A stretch of 64,000 bases of DNA. It comes from Pseudomonadota bacterium. Lineage in GTDB: Bacteria; Pseudomonadota; Gammaproteobacteria; Steroidobacterales; Steroidobacteraceae. A program made the position numbers and the translations under genes. Shown here piece after piece: positions 63,851-64,000 of this stretch. The notes beneath the pieces are model-generated. The model saw only the letters and a list, made by a program, of their open reading frames with translations. It was not told the origin of the DNA and searched no databases. The stretch covers positions 124,001 to 188,000 of the forward strand of contig JAKBBE010000001.1 in NCBI GenBank assembly GCA_021826035.1. The letters are read 5' to 3'. The stretch's first letter is position 1. Every line of letters starts with the position of its first letter.

Positions 63851-64000
63851 CACAGAAGAAGCCGACGTTGGGCCGGGGCCTGGCCGACCTGCTCGGTCCA
63901 GGTGTCCGCGGCGCACCTGGGGTATCGGCGGCGGCCGTCACCCCCGCTCCGGCGGGCGATGAATTGAAGCGCCTGCCGCTCGATGTGCTGCAGCGCGGTA
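63847..64000 (+). CDS. parB: Chromosome partitioning protein ParB, N-terminus (partial)
   Basis: The first 51 codons of ParB, starting with GTG coupled to the parA stop. [15 protein letters not shown] is the conserved N-terminus that stimulates ParA ATPase, followed by an Ala/Pro/Gly linker and [11 protein letters not shown], the beginning of the ParB N-domain. The window ends here. It would bind the two parS-like sites in recF. Confidence 0.93.
   Translation, partial: MTQKKPTLGRGLADLLGPGVRGAPGVSAAAVTPAPAGDELKRLPLDVLQRG

Overview
The window is GC-rich chromosomal DNA spanning the replication-origin region of a gammaproteobacterium. The evidence is the rpmH-rnpA-yidD-yidC-mnmE block pointing left, dnaA-dnaN-recF-gyrB pointing right, a DnaA-box cluster between dnaA and dnaN, two parS-like sites inside recF, and parA-parB at the right edge. 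The gene set (tatABC, secB, gpsA, separate glyQ and glyS, ntrBC, a Xanthomonas-type carbohydrate TonB receptor) and the GC-rich codon use suggest a relative of Xanthomonadales, Nevskiales or Steroidobacterales. That placement is an inference; no rRNA gene is present to confirm it. I see no insertion sequence, prophage, CRISPR array or tRNA gene.

Left edge (1-7.1 kb): a carbohydrate-scavenging locus. It holds the end of a short-chain dehydrogenase, a beta-propeller glycoside hydrolase, a TonB-dependent receptor and a divergent Tat-exported GH78 alpha-L-rhamnosidase. The divergent promoter region carries an inverted repeat that overlaps a good sigma-70 -35 element. Origin core (7.1-17.6 kb): tRNA modification (mnmE), membrane insertase (yidC), yidD, RNase P protein, L34, then dnaA, dnaN, recF and gyrB.

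Middle (17.6-36.9 kb): an aldo/keto reductase, a long PLP enzyme of the Cys/Met family, a sedolisin-like S53 peptidase, phzF-like, plsC, glyS and glyQ. Next is a nitrogen block in which glnA is preceded by two NtrC-type enhancers and a sigma-54 promoter, followed by a DUF4124 protein, ntrB and ntrC. A dihydroorotate dehydrogenase and small membrane proteins come next, then the conserved rhodanese-grxC-secB-gpsA operon.

Right part (36.9-64 kb): an EnvC-type amidase activator, a DedA protein, a GMC oxidoreductase, a GH144-like beta-glucanase, a HemD-like protein, ybbP/ybbA/tesA homologues, an exported methyltransferase-like protein, two MFS transporters, tatABC, dtd, a dihaem cytochrome c4 and a Do-type protease. 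After these come an MBL hydrolase, an S9-like protein that has lost catalytic residues, and a QseBC/PmrAB-like two-component system. The last genes are rsmG, an Lrp-type regulator divergent from leucine dehydrogenase, parA and the start of parB. The most informative unexplained signals are regulatory: a CTTAAG-N5-CTTAAG box upstream of the Do protease with a PmrA/QseB-like regulator close by, a perfect 11-bp inverted repeat abutting the parA start codon, helically spaced DnaA boxes, and structured DNA upstream of dnaA.
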